Source of the DNA: Microbacteriaceae bacterium
GTDB taxonomy: Bacteria; Actinomycetota; Actinomycetes; Actinomycetales; Microbacteriaceae
Assembly (NCBI GenBank): GCA_024642605.1
Contig: JAHEAT010000058.1
Coordinates: 1-7,481, forward strand
Direction: 5' to 3'
Length of the DNA: 7,481 bases
This document shows, one piece after another, positions 7,072-7,481 of this stretch (within the stretch, counting starts at the first letter, position 1; the number at the start of each line of letters is the position of its first letter). The notes under the pieces are model-generated. The model saw only the letters and a list, made by a program, of their open reading frames with translations. It was not told where the DNA came from and made no database searches. The position numbers and the translations under genes are program-made.

Positions 7072-7481
7072 ATGGATGCACCGATCGTTTTTGCTGGCAC
7101 GCCCGCCAACGCGGCGCGCACGCTTGAACACCTGATCGAGACCGGTTTTCGAGTGGTTCTAGTCATTACTCGCCCAGACGCCCCGTTTGGCAGAAAACGT
7201 GAGCTCAAAGCGTCTGCTGTTGCCGAAGTTGCGCAGAAGTTCAGTCTTCCGACTGTAAAAACCAACAAAGTCGACGCCGAAGTGCTCGAGCGCGTAAAAG
7301 GCAGCGGAGCCACTCTGGGCATCGTTGTTGCCTACGGCAGCTTATTGAAGAGGCCTGCACTCGATTCCCTCGAACTCGGTTGGTTCAACTTGCATTACAG
7401 CCTGCTACCGAAATGGCGCGGCGCTGCCCCCGTGCAACAGTCTCTTATAAATGGCGACACCGAGACAGGCGTTACTCTGTT
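7072..7481 (+). CDS. fmt: Methionyl-tRNA formyltransferase, N-terminal part (3' end outside window)
   Basis: The first 136 residues plus two bases of Fmt, an enzyme of about 310 residues that transfers a formyl group from 10-formyltetrahydrofolate to initiator Met-tRNA for translation initiation. The N-terminus IVFAGTPANAARTL at residues 5-18 is typical. ITRPDAPFGRKREL at 32-45 is the loop region known to contact tRNA in E. coli Fmt. GIVVAYGSLL at 83-92 leads into the catalytic FNLHYSLLPKWRGAAP at 105-120, with Asn106 and His108 of the formyl-transfer site. The third catalytic residue (an Asp in E. coli) would lie beyond the right edge. The frame is open to the last base. The ATG at 7072 fits the family; another ATG at 7076 is out of frame. 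The gene starts 5 bases after priA with no spaced Shine-Dalgarno site. Confidence 0.95.
   Translation, partial: MDAPIVFAGTPANAARTLEHLIETGFRVVLVITRPDAPFGRKRELKASAVAEVAQKFSLPTVKTNKVDAEVLERVKGSGATLGIVVAYGSLLKRPALDSLELGWFNLHYSLLPKWRGAAPVQQSLINGDTETGVTL

Noticed and set aside
1..7481. Mobile element, CRISPR array, tRNA/rRNA gene, defence or other unknown system
   Set aside because: Every kilobase is filled by conserved housekeeping genes in a known actinobacterial order. I saw no spaced direct repeats, transposase, cloverleaf-like sequence or unidentified gene.

Overview
The window is an ordinary but very compact housekeeping cluster from an actinobacterium. All eight genes lie on the + strand: carB (3' end), pyrF, gmk, rpoZ, coaBC, metK, priA and fmt (5' end). 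Several things point to Actinobacteria: this gene order, the long 'mycobacterial' type of OMP decarboxylase with its DAKRGDIG motif, and a PriA that keeps its zinc cysteines but has lost the helicase motifs. The base composition is only slightly above half G+C by eye, the spacers are tiny, and no integration-host-factor gene sits before gmk. Together these suggest a small-genome, low-GC actinobacterium, perhaps a freshwater or marine relative of the Microbacteriaceae (Rhodoluna/Aquiluna-like). That placement is inference; no 16S gene or marker search is available here.

Layout. Bases 1-1877 complete pyrimidine synthesis: the end of the carbamoyl-phosphate synthase large subunit overlaps by 8 bases with orotidine-5'-phosphate decarboxylase, which starts at TTG. 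Guanylate kinase follows 7 bases later (1885-2433). A 49-base spacer with a small inverted repeat and the only clear Shine-Dalgarno site then leads to the RNA polymerase omega subunit (2483-2737). coaBC (2752-3933) has a -10-like hexamer placed exactly for a leaderless mRNA. metK (3977-5170) has its own -10-like hexamer and an inverted repeat just upstream. priA (5174-7066) and fmt (from 7072) follow with gaps of 3 and 5 bases.

The genes do not form one pathway. They supply basic needs for growth: UMP (carB, pyrF), GDP (gmk), RNA polymerase assembly (rpoZ), coenzyme A (coaBC), S-adenosylmethionine (metK), replication restart (priA) and initiator formyl-Met-tRNA (fmt). The tight packing, single orientation and lack of any convincing intrinsic terminator support co-transcription, with probable internal promoters before coaBC and metK.

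I found no mobile element, CRISPR array, tRNA or rRNA gene, phage gene or unknown accessory gene, and no evidence of a new system. No intergenic stretch exceeds 50 bases. The points worth a second look are modest: the missing mIHF gene, the leaderless-style starts, the inverted repeat at metK, the stop-codon bias, and the degree of helicase-motif loss in PriA.
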